Shown piece after piece: positions 1 through 6,545 of a stretch of DNA of 6,545 nucleotides. The translations under genes were made by a program, and so were the position numbers. The notes beneath the pieces were generated by a model. It had not been told where the DNA came from, searched no databases, and saw only the letters and a list, made by a program, of their open reading frames with translations. The stretch comes from Methylophilaceae bacterium UBA5127. GTDB lineage: Bacteria > Pseudomonadota > Gammaproteobacteria > Burkholderiales > Methylophilaceae. Numbering within the stretch: the stretch's first letter is position 1; each line of letters begins with the position of its first letter. The stretch is taken from positions 24,196 to 30,740 of the forward strand of contig DHYP01000050.1 in assembly GCA_002414145.1 (NCBI GenBank), given 5' to 3'.

Positions 1-620
1 CGCATACCACTTACACCCAGATGCATTTAAGCACACCCCATGGAACGGTTGAATTTAGGCTTCATGTGTTAGGTGAGCACAACGTGTATAACGCGTTGGC
101 TGCCAGCACAGCCGCCGTGGCCTTGGGCATCTCAAATGAGCATATTGCCCAAGGTTTGTCGGGATTTGATGGTGTGTATGCGCGTCTACAACAAAAGCAA
201 GGTGTGAACGGTGCAGTGTTGATTGATGATACCTACAACGCTAATCCAGACTCTATGAAGGCCGCTATTGATGTGTTGAGTCAGCAACCCGCAATCAAAG
301 TGTTTGTGATGGGGGATATGGGTGAACTAGGTGGGGATGCCGCAACGATGCATGCTGATATCGGGTGCTATGCAAGTGAGAGGGGAATACAGCATTTTAT
401 CGGGTTCGGTGAGCTGAGTCGGCATGCTTGTATGGCATATGGAGCGAGTGCAAAGCACTTTACGGAGTTGGAGCAGCTTGCATTCTACGTCAAGTTATTA
501 ATGAATGCTCAAGTGACAGTGTTAGTGAAAGGCTCCAGATTCATGCAAATGGAGCGCGTGGTAAAACTGATTGAGCAGGCACCTCAGTCATCACCAAAAC
601 AAGATACGGAGAAGGTCTAA
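1..620 (+). CDS. murF: UDP-N-acetylmuramoyl-tripeptide--D-alanyl-D-alanine ligase, C-terminal part (5' truncated by window)
   Basis: MurF is the cytoplasmic ATP-dependent ligase that adds D-Ala-D-Ala to the UDP-MurNAc-tripeptide, completing the soluble pentapeptide precursor (EC 6.3.2.10). The reading frame is open to the left edge (codons from base 3), so the visible 205 residues are the end of a protein usually about 450 long. The N-terminal domain and the P-loop lie outside the window. The ATG at 21 is internal, not a start. Visible hallmarks are [12 protein letters not shown] at the end of the central domain (equivalent to E. coli PGRHNIANALAA), then the C-terminal ligase domain with DDTYNANP (bases 225-248), the VMGDMGELG strand-loop and LVKGSR near the end. 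The usual G-R-[LM] before the DDTYNAN strand reads A-R-L here; the Arg is kept. The stop codon TAA overlaps the mraY start. The family assignment is secure. MurE or MurD paralogy is excluded by DDTYNANP and KGSR. Confidence 0.96.
   Translation, partial: HTTYTQMHLSTPHGTVEFRLHVLGEHNVYNALAASTAAVALGISNEHIAQGLSGFDGVYARLQQKQGVNGAVLIDDTYNANPDSMKAAIDVLSQQPAIKVFVMGDMGELGGDAATMHADIGCYASERGIQHFIGFGELSRHACMAYGASAKHFTELEQLAFYVKLLMNAQVTVLVKGSRFMQMERVVKLIEQAPQSSPKQDTEKV
608..615 (+). promoter_or_regulatory. Ribosome binding site of mraY
   Basis: GGAGAAGG lies inside the last codons of murF. Its GGAG part ends 8 bases before the ATG at 620, a good Shine-Dalgarno distance. It supports the TAATG start, in which the murF stop and the mraY start share one base, so mraY can be translated both by fresh initiation and by coupling to murF. 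Confidence 0.75.
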
Positions 621-1723
621 TGTTATTAGCGTTAGCACGTTGGTTAGCTCAGGATATACGTAGTTTCCACGTATTTGATTACATTACATTACGCGCGGTA
701 TTGGCGACGTTGACGGCCTTGACTATCTCATTTGTAGTGGGTCCTAGCATGATTAGAAAGTTAACAGAGTATAAAGTTGGTCAGGCAGTGAGAGATGACG
801 GGCCGCAAACGCATTTAGTCAAAGCGGGCACACCAACCATGGGTGGCGCGCTCATCTTGGTGGCAATAGCGATTTCCACATTGCTGTGGGCAGATTTACA
901 TAATCGCTTTATTTGGGTTGTGTTAGTAACTACCTTGGGTTTTGGGGCAATTGGCTGGGTCGATGATTATCGTAAGGTGGTTTATAAAAACCCTAAAGGC
1001 TTATCTGCAAAGGCTAAATATTTTTGGCAAAGTGTCATTGGTCTGGGAGTCGCCATATTCATCTATCAAACCGCGGCAACTCCAGTAGAAACCACATTAA
1101 TCGTGCCGTTCTTTAAACATTTAACTTTGCCATTAGGCGCAATCACATTTGTAATTTTGACTTACTTGGTCATAGTAGGCAGCAGTAATGCGGTGAATCT
1201 AACCGATGGTTTAGATGGGTTAGCGATTCTACCTACCGTGCTGGTAGGTAGTGCTTTAGCAATATTTGCCTATCTGGCTGGGCATGTGGTTTTCTCTAAA
1301 TATTTGGGCATACCTTATGTGGCAGGCGCAAGTGAATTAATGGTATTTTGCGCGGCTATGGCGGGCGCTGGTTTAGGATTCCTATGGTTTAACGCATATC
1401 CAGCAGAGGTGTTTATGGGAGACGTCGGTGCGCTCGCATTAGGCGGTGCATTGGGTGTGGTCGCCGTGATTGTTAGGCAGGAAATTGTACTGTTTATTAT
1501 GGGTGGTGTGTTTGTCATGGAGACGTTTTCTGTGGCTATTCAAGTGCTCTACTTTAAATACACCAAGAAATTAACAGGGACAGGCAAGAGAATATTTTTG
1601 ATGGCACCGCTACATCATCACTATGAACAAAAAGGCTGGAAAGAAACGCAAGTAGTCGTGAGATTCTGGATTATTACCATGATGCTGGTATTGATTGGAT
1701 TATCTACATTGAAATTAAGATGA
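620..1723 (+). CDS. mraY: Phospho-N-acetylmuramoyl-pentapeptide-transferase (lipid I synthase)
   Basis: MraY is the polytopic inner-membrane enzyme that transfers phospho-MurNAc-pentapeptide from UDP to undecaprenyl phosphate, giving lipid I (EC 2.7.8.13). The 367 residues match the family length (E. coli 360). Motifs appear in order. [20 protein letters not shown] is the N-terminal cytoplasmic signature. GWVDDYRK carries the Asp pair D115-D116 and [11 protein letters not shown] spans residues 190-200. [16 protein letters not shown] contains D268, equivalent to catalytic D267 of E. coli. MAPLHHHYE (328-336) is the histidine motif of the last cytoplasmic loop. Between them are about ten hydrophobic membrane segments, the last ending close to the C-terminus. 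The start is fixed by a good Shine-Dalgarno sequence and the one-base overlap with murF; the stop overlaps murD by four bases. No truncation or odd residue was seen. WecA-type relatives are excluded by the HHH motif and gene context. Confidence 0.98.
   Translation: MLLALARWLAQDIRSFHVFDYITLRAVLATLTALTISFVVGPSMIRKLTEYKVGQAVRDDGPQTHLVKAGTPTMGGALILVAIAISTLLWADLHNRFIWVVLVTTLGFGAIGWVDDYRKVVYKNPKGLSAKAKYFWQSVIGLGVAIFIYQTAATPVETTLIVPFFKHLTLPLGAITFVILTYLVIVGSSNAVNLTDGLDGLAILPTVLVGSALAIFAYLAGHVVFSKYLGIPYVAGASELMVFCAAMAGAGLGFLWFNAYPAEVFMGDVGALALGGALGVVAVIVRQEIVLFIMGGVFVMETFSVAIQVLYFKYTKKLTGTGKRIFLMAPLHHHYEQKGWKETQVVVRFWIITMMLVLIGLSTLKLR
1229..1251. repeat. Perfect 9-bp inverted repeat inside mraY
   Basis: The left arm CTACCTACC (1229-1237) and the right arm GGTAGGTAG (1243-1251) are exact reverse complements around the 5-base loop GTGCT. 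The outermost loop bases could add a G-U pair in RNA. It lies over MraY codons 204-211. No T-run follows, so it is not a classical intrinsic terminator. Whether it has a function is unknown; a chance origin is possible. Confidence 0.6.
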
Positions 1724-3081
1724 AAAATCTGCTTATTGATAAAAATGTGTTGGTGCTGGGTCTAGGGGACACTGGGCTGTCTGCGTTACGCTGGTTGCGC
1801 AAACAGGGAGCTCACGTGTTCATGGCAGACTCACGTGTAAATCCGCCAGGCATTGATAGCGTGTTGCAGATGTTCCCAAATATCAAAATTTATACAGGGC
1901 CATTTGAAGCAGAGGTTTTAATTCATGCAGATTTGATTGTGATTAGCCCAGGTATCTCACTGAAAGAGCCTGCGGTTCGGACAGCGATTGAGCATGGTGT
2001 GCCCGTCCTTGGTGATGTCGAGTTATTCGCACAATATCGGGCGAGTTCAGCAAAAGTGGTTGCCATTACGGGCTCCAATGGCAAAACCACAGTGACGAGT
2101 TTGGTGGGCGAGATATGTAAAAAGGCAGGCTTGAAAACAGTGGTGGCTGGCAATATTGGTTTACCCGTGCTAGATACCTTGGCTTTAGAGGATCCCCAAG
2201 TGTACGTACTTGAGCTATCGAGCTTCCAGCTAGAAACTACCAGTAGTTTAAAAGTGGATGTAGCTACTGTATTGAATCTTTCAGAAGATCATTTGGATCG
2301 ATATGATTCGATGCAGGAGTATGCATCCGCTAAAGCACGCATATATCTTAACGCTACATTGGCTGTTGTTAATCGAGATGATCCAGCCAGCGTTGGGTTG
2401 GCCACTACTGAGTCTGTATCGTTTGGGCTGAATCCAGCAATTAATTTTACTGATTTTGGATTGCAGGATGATGGTTGGCTGGTCAGCGGTAAACGCCGTA
2501 TTCTGACCGTAGATGATTTAAGTATTAAAGGTCAGCATAACGTAGCAAATGCGCTCGCAGCGATGGCGATTTGTAGTAATTTAGGCATAGATAGGAGCGC
2601 AATTATCACTGGACTACGTCAGTTCAAGGGGTTGCCACATCGCGTGGAGTGGGTAGCAAGCATAGGCGAAGTAGATTTTTATGACGACTCAAAAGGCACC
2701 AATGTAGGCGCGACATGCGCAGCAATCAAAGGTATGGTTAAAAATGGTCAGCAACAGAAAGTAGTGCTGATTGCGGGTGGCGATGGAAAAGGTCAGGACT
2801 TCAGCCCATTAATCGAAGCGGTTCAGCACAATGGTAGAGCGGCGGTGCTATTTGGGCGTGATGCAGCATTGATAGAAGAGGTGTTGTTAAGTGCAAATGT
2901 GCCTATTTATGATGCAGTCAGTTTGGAAGAGGCAGTTGCCATTGCGCATAAGGTCGCGTTCCCAGGAGATGCTGTGTTGCTGTCTCCTGCCTGTGCGAGT
3001 TTTGATATGTTTAGAAATTATGTGCATCGTGCTGAGGTGTTTATAGAAGCAGTTAAAGCGTTGGAGGCGGCAACGTGCTAG
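1720..3081 (+). CDS. murD: UDP-N-acetylmuramoylalanine--D-glutamate ligase
   Basis: MurD is the cytoplasmic ATP-dependent ligase that adds D-Glu to UDP-MurNAc-L-Ala (EC 6.3.2.9). The 453 residues are slightly longer than E. coli MurD (438). An N-terminal Rossmann-like domain with [15 protein letters not shown] binds the UDP substrate, and VISPGIS follows. The ATP P-loop is GSNGKTT (118-124). The central domain holds ELSSFQLE (165-172) and [11 protein letters not shown] (about 186-195, with H191). K205 in the ASAKAR stretch aligns with the carbamylated lysine of E. coli Mur[12 protein letters not shown] leads into the C-terminal domain, which has [15 protein letters not shown] (321-328) and [10 protein letters not shown]. 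The start is the ATG of an ATGA overlap with mraY. No clear Shine-Dalgarno sequence precedes it, which suggests reinitiation by ribosomes finishing mraY. The SSFQLE and PACASFD signatures separate MurD from MurC, MurE and MurF. Confidence 0.98.
   Translation: MKNLLIDKNVLVLGLGDTGLSALRWLRKQGAHVFMADSRVNPPGIDSVLQMFPNIKIYTGPFEAEVLIHADLIVISPGISLKEPAVRTAIEHGVPVLGDVELFAQYRASSAKVVAITGSNGKTTVTSLVGEICKKAGLKTVVAGNIGLPVLDTLALEDPQVYVLELSSFQLETTSSLKVDVATVLNLSEDHLDRYDSMQEYASAKARIYLNATLAVVNRDDPASVGLATTESVSFGLNPAINFTDFGLQDDGWLVSGKRRILTVDDLSIKGQHNVANALAAMAICSNLGIDRSAIITGLRQFKGLPHRVEWVASIGEVDFYDDSKGTNVGATCAAIKGMVKNGQQQKVVLIAGGDGKGQDFSPLIEAVQHNGRAAVLFGRDAALIEEVLLSANVPIYDAVSLEEAVAIAHKVAFPGDAVLLSPACASFDMFRNYVHRAEVFIEAVKALEAATC
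3063..3067 (+). promoter_or_regulatory. Ribosome binding site of ftsW (supports GTG start)
   Basis: GGAGG lies in the last codons of murD, 7 bases before the GTG at 3075. It decides the start: the in-frame ATG at 3108 has no comparable purine-rich sequence upstream. The GTG start gives a seven-base overlap with murD. Confidence 0.75.
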
Positions 3082-4241
3082 GCATTATTCATCTTCCACG
3101 TGAGCGTATGCTTTCACCAAGCTATGACCAAATGTTGCTATGGGTCACATTAGTGTTACTCGGTTTAGGCTTGGTCATGGTCTATTCCGCCTCTATTGCG
3201 ATTGCAGAGGCGGATAAAGCGACAGGGCATCAAGCGGCTTACTATTTGATTCGCCAAACCATATTTATTGTGATTGGGTTAGCTGCTGCCCTGGCCACAT
3301 TTCAAATTCCAGTGGCATGGTGGCAAAAAATGGCACCGTATCTCTTTTTAGCAGGGTTGGGGTTGTTGGTGTTGGTGCTGATTCCTGGTGTCGGCCGTAA
3401 TGTGAATGGTAGTCAGCGCTGGTTATTTCTATTTGTGATTAATCTGCAGCCTTCAGAGTTTGTGAAACTGTTTGCTGCAATGTATGCGGCGGACTACGCA
3501 GTGCGTAAATCTGAGCAAATGGATAGCATCGTTAAAGGCTTTTTGCCGATGGTAGCAGTAATGATTTTGGTCGGTTTTTTATTGCTAAGAGAGCCAGATT
3601 TTGGCGCGTTTGCAGTTGTTGCGGCTATCTCCATTTCAATTTTATGGTTAGGTGGCATTAACGTGAAGATATTCATTGCTTTGCTAGCCATTTTGCCTGT
3701 GGCCATTTACTTTCTAATTGTGAGCTCAGATTATCGTTTGCAACGTGTGATTGGGTTCCTTGATCCTTGGGCTGACCCTTACGGTAAAGGTTATCAATTG
3801 TCACATGCCCTAATTGCGTTTGGTCGAGGGGAGTGGGTGGGTGTTGGGCTGGGGGCGAGCGTAGAAAAACTGCTGTATTTACCAGAAGCCCATACAGACT
3901 TTTTATTGGCAGTAATTGCAGAAGAATTAGGGTTTATAGGCGTGCTAACAGTGCTTGGATTATTTGCATGGATCGTGATACGTGCATTCGGTATTGGTAA
4001 AGAGGCAGTGGCAAATGAGCGCTACTTTGGTGCATTGCTGGCACAAGGTATCGGTATCTGGATGGGTGTGCAGGGCATCATTAATATCGGCGTGAATATG
4101 GGTGTGCTGCCAACGAAGGGATTGACATTACCCTTACTTTCCTTTGGTGGTAGCGGGATTTTGGCGAATTGTATCGCCATGGCTATTTTGCTCAGAATCG
4201 ATTTTGAAAACCGTCGGCTACAGAAGGGGCTGCCAGCATGA
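3075..4241 (+). CDS. ftsW: FtsW, septal peptidoglycan glycosyltransferase (SEDS family)
   Basis: FtsW is the inner-membrane SEDS protein that polymerises lipid II into glycan at the division septum together with the class B PBP FtsI. The 388 residues fit the family (E. coli 414), with about ten hydrophobic segments starting near residue 20. Signatures in order are MVYSASI at the end of the first membrane helix, NGSQRWL followed by [19 protein letters not shown], and [26 protein letters not shown] comes next, then YLPEAHTDF, where D275 matches the Asp proposed as catalytic in SEDS enzymes. [16 protein letters not shown] precedes the last helix and LLRIDFENR closes the protein. Position between murD and murG identifies it as FtsW rather than its paralogue RodA. 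It starts with GTG, supported by a strong Shine-Dalgarno sequence; an ATG start at 3108 would drop 11 residues and is less likely. Older annotations call this protein a lipid II flippase. Confidence 0.96.
   Translation: MLGIIHLPRERMLSPSYDQMLLWVTLVLLGLGLVMVYSASIAIAEADKATGHQAAYYLIRQTIFIVIGLAAALATFQIPVAWWQKMAPYLFLAGLGLLVLVLIPGVGRNVNGSQRWLFLFVINLQPSEFVKLFAAMYAADYAVRKSEQMDSIVKGFLPMVAVMILVGFLLLREPDFGAFAVVAAISISILWLGGINVKIFIALLAILPVAIYFLIVSSDYRLQRVIGFLDPWADPYGKGYQLSHALIAFGRGEWVGVGLGASVEKLLYLPEAHTDFLLAVIAEELGFIGVLTVLGLFAWIVIRAFGIGKEAVANERYFGALLAQGIGIWMGVQGIINIGVNMGVLPTKGLTLPLLSFGGSGILANCIAMAILLRIDFENRRLQKGLPA
3186..3214. repeat. Perfect 9-bp inverted repeat early in ftsW
   Basis: TCCGCCTCT (3186-3194) and AGAGGCGGA (3206-3214) are exact reverse complements around an 11-base loop that itself contains ATTGC twice. 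It covers FtsW codons 38-47, at the end of the first membrane helix, about 110 bases after the start codon. The stem is rather GC-rich for this window and could form an mRNA hairpin. There is no T-run after it, so a terminator is unlikely. Function is unknown. Confidence 0.55.
3828..3855 (+). other. Putative G-quadruplex motif in the ftsW coding strand
   Basis: Five runs of at least three G lie in 28 bases: 3828-3831, 3835-3837, 3839-3841, 3846-3848 and 3851-3855, with spacers of 3, 1, 4 and 2 bases. This satisfies the usual pattern of four G3+ runs with loops of 1-7 bases, with one run to spare. It is on the sense strand, so both the mRNA and the non-template DNA strand could fold. It encodes the conserved glycine-rich FtsW stretch [12 protein letters not shown], which partly explains it. 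Three of the five glycines use GGG, which is codon choice. Folding itself is not shown by sequence. Confidence 0.6.
4222..4229 (+). promoter_or_regulatory. Ribosome binding site of murG
   Basis: AGAAGGGG lies in the last codons of ftsW. It ends 8 bases before the ATG at 4238 and 11 bases before the adjacent in-frame ATG at 4241. The spacing favours the first. The junction ATGATGA lets ribosomes ending ftsW restart directly on murG. Confidence 0.65.
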
Positions 4242-5341
4242 TGTTTGATAATGCGGTAACCAGTTTTGAACAGCACACCATCATGATTATGGCGGGTGGT
4301 ACGGGTGGCCATATTTATCCTGCAATGGCTGTTGCGGATTATCTGAAATCACATAATTGGCGTGTTGTATGGTTGGCCACAGAAGGAGGCATGGAAAACC
4401 GCCTCATCATAGACAAGCCTTATTTGATTGCCAAAATTCAAATGCAAGGCGTGCGTGGAAAAGGTGTGCTGGGGTGGCTAAAGTTGCCATATCGATTAGC
4501 AGTTGCCTTTAAACAGACCTTAAGCGCGATGCGTGAGCATCAGCCGCATGTGGTGTTAGGAATGGGTGGCTATGCCGCTTTTCCAGGGGGCATTATCGCA
4601 AGGCTGCTAGGCAAGCCGCTCATCATTCATGAGCAGAATTCAATCGCTGGCTTAACCAATAAAGTGTTAAGTGTGTTTGCAAGTCGTGTGCTTGTGGCTT
4701 TCCCAAGTGTATTGCCAGAGCAGGGCATTCTGGTTGGTAATCCAGTGCGGCAGACATTATCAGAACTGGATCCGCCTGAGCAACGCTATGCGCAACGTAA
4801 AGGGAAGCTAAAGTTGCTTGTCGTGGGCGGTAGCTTAGGGGCAACCGCGCTGAATGACGTGATACCAAAAGCCTTGGCTCAATTGCCAGTCAATGTACGT
4901 CCAGAGGTTATCCATCAAGCGGGGGAAAAGCATATTGAAGCAATGAGTGCACATTATGAGGCGTTAGGGGTAGAGGCAGTGACACGGGCATTTATTCAAA
5001 ATATGCCTGATGTTTATGCGTGGGCCGATTTGGTGATCTGTCGGGCAGGCGCACTCACGATTGCTGAAATTGCTTGTGTAGGGGTTGCCAGCGTATTGGT
5101 GCCCTTCCCGTTTGCCGTTGATGATCATCAAACGACAAACGCGCAATATTTGGCGGATAGCGGTGCAGCCATGCTGGTACCACAAACGGAATTTGATGTA
5201 GCAAAAGTGATTGAAATATTACAAACGTTTTCGCGTGAGAAGTGTTTGCAAATGGCAGTGAATGCCAAAAAGCTGGCTAAGCCAGAAGCAACGCAAACAG
5301 TGGCAAAGATTTGTATGGAGTGCGCCATTGCAGGCGTATAA
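4238..5341 (+). CDS. murG: UDP-N-acetylglucosamine--lipid I GlcNAc transferase (lipid II synthase)
   Basis: MurG is the peripheral inner-membrane GT-B glycosyltransferase of family GT28. It adds GlcNAc from UDP-GlcNAc to lipid I on the cytoplasmic face, giving lipid II (EC 2.4.1.227). The 367 residues compare with 355 in E. coli. The N-terminal domain has [12 protein letters not shown] (G-loop residues 20-25, with H25), [14 protein letters not shown] and [13 protein letters not shown] hydrophobic and basic patch around residues 75-95 is the region expected to touch the membrane. The C-terminal domain has [20 protein letters not shown], and the UDP-GlcNAc site [12 protein letters not shown] (267-278, E277) followed by DDHQTTNAQ (H297, Q298, N301). 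About 15 polar residues precede the first strand, a little more than usual. Starts at 4241 or 4283 are possible, but only the first ATG pair has a good Shine-Dalgarno sequence. It overlaps ftsW by four bases; murC follows after two. Confidence 0.98.
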   Translation: MMFDNAVTSFEQHTIMIMAGGTGGHIYPAMAVADYLKSHNWRVVWLATEGGMENRLIIDKPYLIAKIQMQGVRGKGVLGWLKLPYRLAVAFKQTLSAMREHQPHVVLGMGGYAAFPGGIIARLLGKPLIIHEQNSIAGLTNKVLSVFASRVLVAFPSVLPEQGILVGNPVRQTLSELDPPEQRYAQRKGKLKLLVVGGSLGATALNDVIPKALAQLPVNVRPEVIHQAGEKHIEAMSAHYEALGVEAVTRAFIQNMPDVYAWADLVICRAGALTIAEIACVGVASVLVPFPFAVDDHQTTNAQYLADSGAAMLVPQTEFDVAKVIEILQTFSREKCLQMAVNAKKLAKPEATQTVAKICMECAIAGV

Positions 5342-5343
5342 AG

Positions 5344-6545
5344 ATGAAGCATAAAGTTAAAAACATTCATTTTATCGGTATTGGCGGCTCAGGAATGAGC
5401 GGCATTGCAGAGGTGCTCATTAATCTTGATTTCAATGTAAGCGGATCAGATTTGGCTAATAACGCAGTCACAAAACGACTGGCTTCATTTGGTGCGACTG
5501 TCTATCAGGGGCATGCGAAAGCGCATTTGGGTGATGCGGATGTCGTGGTGGTATCAAGTGCCGTCAATGAGCAAAACCCAGAGATTATTGCGGCGCGCGA
5601 GAAAAAAATCCCAGTGATACCGCGCGCGCTGATGCTGGCTGAACTTATGCGATTTAAGCAAGGCATTGCGGTGGCTGGAACACATGGCAAAACCACAACC
5701 ACCAGTCTCATAGCAAGTATTCTGGCAGAAGCAGGCATGGATCCAACTTTTGTGATTGGCGGCAGGTTAGAGTCAGCAAGTGCAAATGCGCGCTTAGGCA
5801 CTGGTGAGTACATTGTAGTAGAGGCGGATGAGTCAGATGCTTCCTTTTTGCATCTCACACCCGTGCTAGCAGTGGTGACCAATATCGATCAAGACCATAT
5901 GGATACCTATGAACATAGTTTTGATAAGCTCAAAAATGCATTTGTAGAGTTTTTGCAGCAAATTCCATTTTGGGGAATGGCTGTGCTGTGTATTGATGAT
6001 GCCAATATTCGCGAAATTCTACCGCGTGTCACACGTCCTGTCATGACCTACGGCATGAGTGAAGATGCGCGAATACGCGCAAAAAATGTAAGAGCAGATA
6101 ACGGCAAAATGCACTTTACGGTTGAGCGTATTAATGGTGTCACTACGACGTTTGATGTGACATTAAACTTACCTGGGCAGCACTATGTGTTAAATGCACT
6201 TGCCGCCATTGCTATTGCAAGTGAGCTTAGTGTGCCAGATCACGCCATGATAAAAGCGCTGGCCGAGTTCAAGGGGGTTGGTCGTCGGTTTGAACGTTAT
6301 GGCGAAGTAAAAGCATTATCTGGCGGTACGTTTACGTTAATCGATGATTATGGACATCATCCAGTAGAAATGCAGGCTGTGATTGCTGCTGCGCGTGGCG
6401 CATTCCCTAATCGGCGCTTGGTATTAGCATTTCAGCCACATCGTTATACAAGAACACGTGATTGTTTCGAGGATTTTGTGCGAGTCATTTCAGGTACAGA
6501 TGTGGTGATTTTGACTGAAGTGTATTCAGCAGGTGAAGCACCTAT
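5344..6545 (+). CDS. murC: UDP-N-acetylmuramate--L-alanine ligase (3' truncated by window)
   Basis: MurC is the cytoplasmic ATP-dependent ligase that adds L-Ala to UDP-MurNAc, the first step of stem peptide assembly (EC 6.3.2.8). The frame is open for 400 complete codons to the window edge, without a stop or frameshift. About 70-90 C-terminal residues are missing, judged against E. coli MurC (491). Motifs in order are [17 protein letters not shown] (UDP-binding Rossmann domain, from residue 9), VVVSSAV, AELMRF, and the P-loop [11 protein letters not shown] (111-121). [12 protein letters not shown] starts at E160 and [11 protein letters not shown] at T179. The C-terminal domain then begins with [23 protein letters not shown] and DDYGHHPVE (335-343), followed by [11 protein letters not shown] and EVYSAGEAP at the edge. 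The ATG lies two bases after the murG stop, with only a weak AGG 9 bases upstream, so coupling to murG is likely. The protein begins close to the first strand and lacks the N-terminal extension of E. coli MurC. DDYGHHP excludes MurD, MurE and MurF. Confidence 0.97.
   Translation, partial: MKHKVKNIHFIGIGGSGMSGIAEVLINLDFNVSGSDLANNAVTKRLASFGATVYQGHAKAHLGDADVVVVSSAVNEQNPEIIAAREKKIPVIPRALMLAELMRFKQGIAVAGTHGKTTTTSLIASILAEAGMDPTFVIGGRLESASANARLGTGEYIVVEADESDASFLHLTPVLAVVTNIDQDHMDTYEHSFDKLKNAFVEFLQQIPFWGMAVLCIDDANIREILPRVTRPVMTYGMSEDARIRAKNVRADNGKMHFTVERINGVTTTFDVTLNLPGQHYVLNALAAIAIASELSVPDHAMIKALAEFKGVGRRFERYGEVKALSGGTFTLIDDYGHHPVEMQAVIAAARGAFPNRRLVLAFQPHRYTRTRDCFEDFVRVISGTDVVILTEVYSAGEAP

Noticed and set aside
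311..336. G-rich stretch in murF resembling a G-quadruplex
   Set aside because: Only three runs reach three Gs and the third spacer is about 10 bases, so the strict pattern is not met. The Gs follow from the conserved MGDMGELGG peptide.
1315..1518. Antisense open frame inside mraY
   Set aside because: It lies fully opposite a strongly conserved gene, has low-complexity Thr/Asn/Pro/Ala composition typical of antisense translation, and shows no recognisable domain.
2234..2249. Interrupted palindrome AAACTAC-CA-GTAGTTT in murD
   Set aside because: Seven-base arms with a two-base gap are expected about as often by chance in a window of this size. It lies mid-gene with no promoter-like context.
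3354..3375. GT-rich stretch in ftsW with four G-runs
   Set aside because: Two of the runs are only GG, giving at best a weak two-layer structure. It encodes an ordinary Gly/Leu/Val membrane helix.
4290..4309. G-rich stretch at the start of murG
   Set aside because: The runs alternate between GG and GGG and are explained by the invariant GGTGGH nucleotide-binding loop.
5273..5285. Short hairpin CTGGC-TAA-GCCAG near the end of murG, considered as a terminator
   Set aside because: The stem is only five bases, no T-run follows, and murC starts two bases after murG, so termination here makes no sense.
4022..5370. Antisense open frames over the end of ftsW and over murG
   Set aside because: All lie opposite conserved coding sequence, have no convincing ribosome site and no known motif.
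5505..5882. 125-residue antisense open frame inside murC
   Set aside because: The sense frame here carries the MurC P-loop and EADESD motifs. The antisense product is Ser/Thr/Ala-rich with no family signature, so it is a shadow of murC codon structure.
1..6545. Search for a novel or mobile system
   Set aside because: Every base except two lies in a conserved dcw gene. There are no foreign genes, insertion sequences, tRNA, attachment sites or repeat arrays.

Overview
The window is an uninterrupted piece of the bacterial dcw (division and cell wall) cluster. All genes are on the + strand, in the order murF (3' part), mraY, murD, ftsW, murG, murC (5' part). Both end genes run off the window. 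The protein sequences look proteobacterial, most like Betaproteobacteria: the MraY N-terminus and its [16 protein letters not shown] stretch, the MurC start and the MurG motifs all fit. The moderate, slightly AT-leaning base composition makes a Methylophilales-type betaproteobacterium (Methylotenera/Methylophilus-like) my best guess. That placement is inferred from memory of the families, not from a search.

Layout: the C-terminal part of MurF occupies roughly 1-620. It overlaps mraY (620-1723) by one base (TAATG). mraY overlaps murD (1720-3081) by four bases (ATGA). murD overlaps ftsW (3075-4241, GTG start) by seven bases. ftsW overlaps murG (4238-5341) by four bases (ATGATGA). murG is separated by two bases from murC (5344 to beyond the window end). 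There is no non-coding stretch longer than two bases, and I see no promoter, terminator, RNA gene, mobile element or CRISPR. The arrangement implies one polycistronic mRNA with translational coupling, driven from upstream of the window.

The genes work as one pathway. MurC adds L-Ala to UDP-MurNAc, MurD adds D-Glu, and MurF adds D-Ala-D-Ala (MurE, which adds the third residue, is expected just upstream). MraY moves the phospho-MurNAc-pentapeptide to undecaprenyl phosphate (lipid I), MurG adds GlcNAc (lipid II), and FtsW polymerises lipid II at the division septum. All six appear intact where visible, with the expected catalytic motifs.

I found no new gene system here; this is a conserved core region. 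The items worth a second look are DNA/RNA-level signals inside the coding sequences. They are a five-run G-quadruplex motif in ftsW, two perfect 9-bp inverted repeats in mraY and ftsW, an uneven pattern of ribosome binding sites along the operon, and a Gly-to-Ala change in a usually conserved MurF motif.
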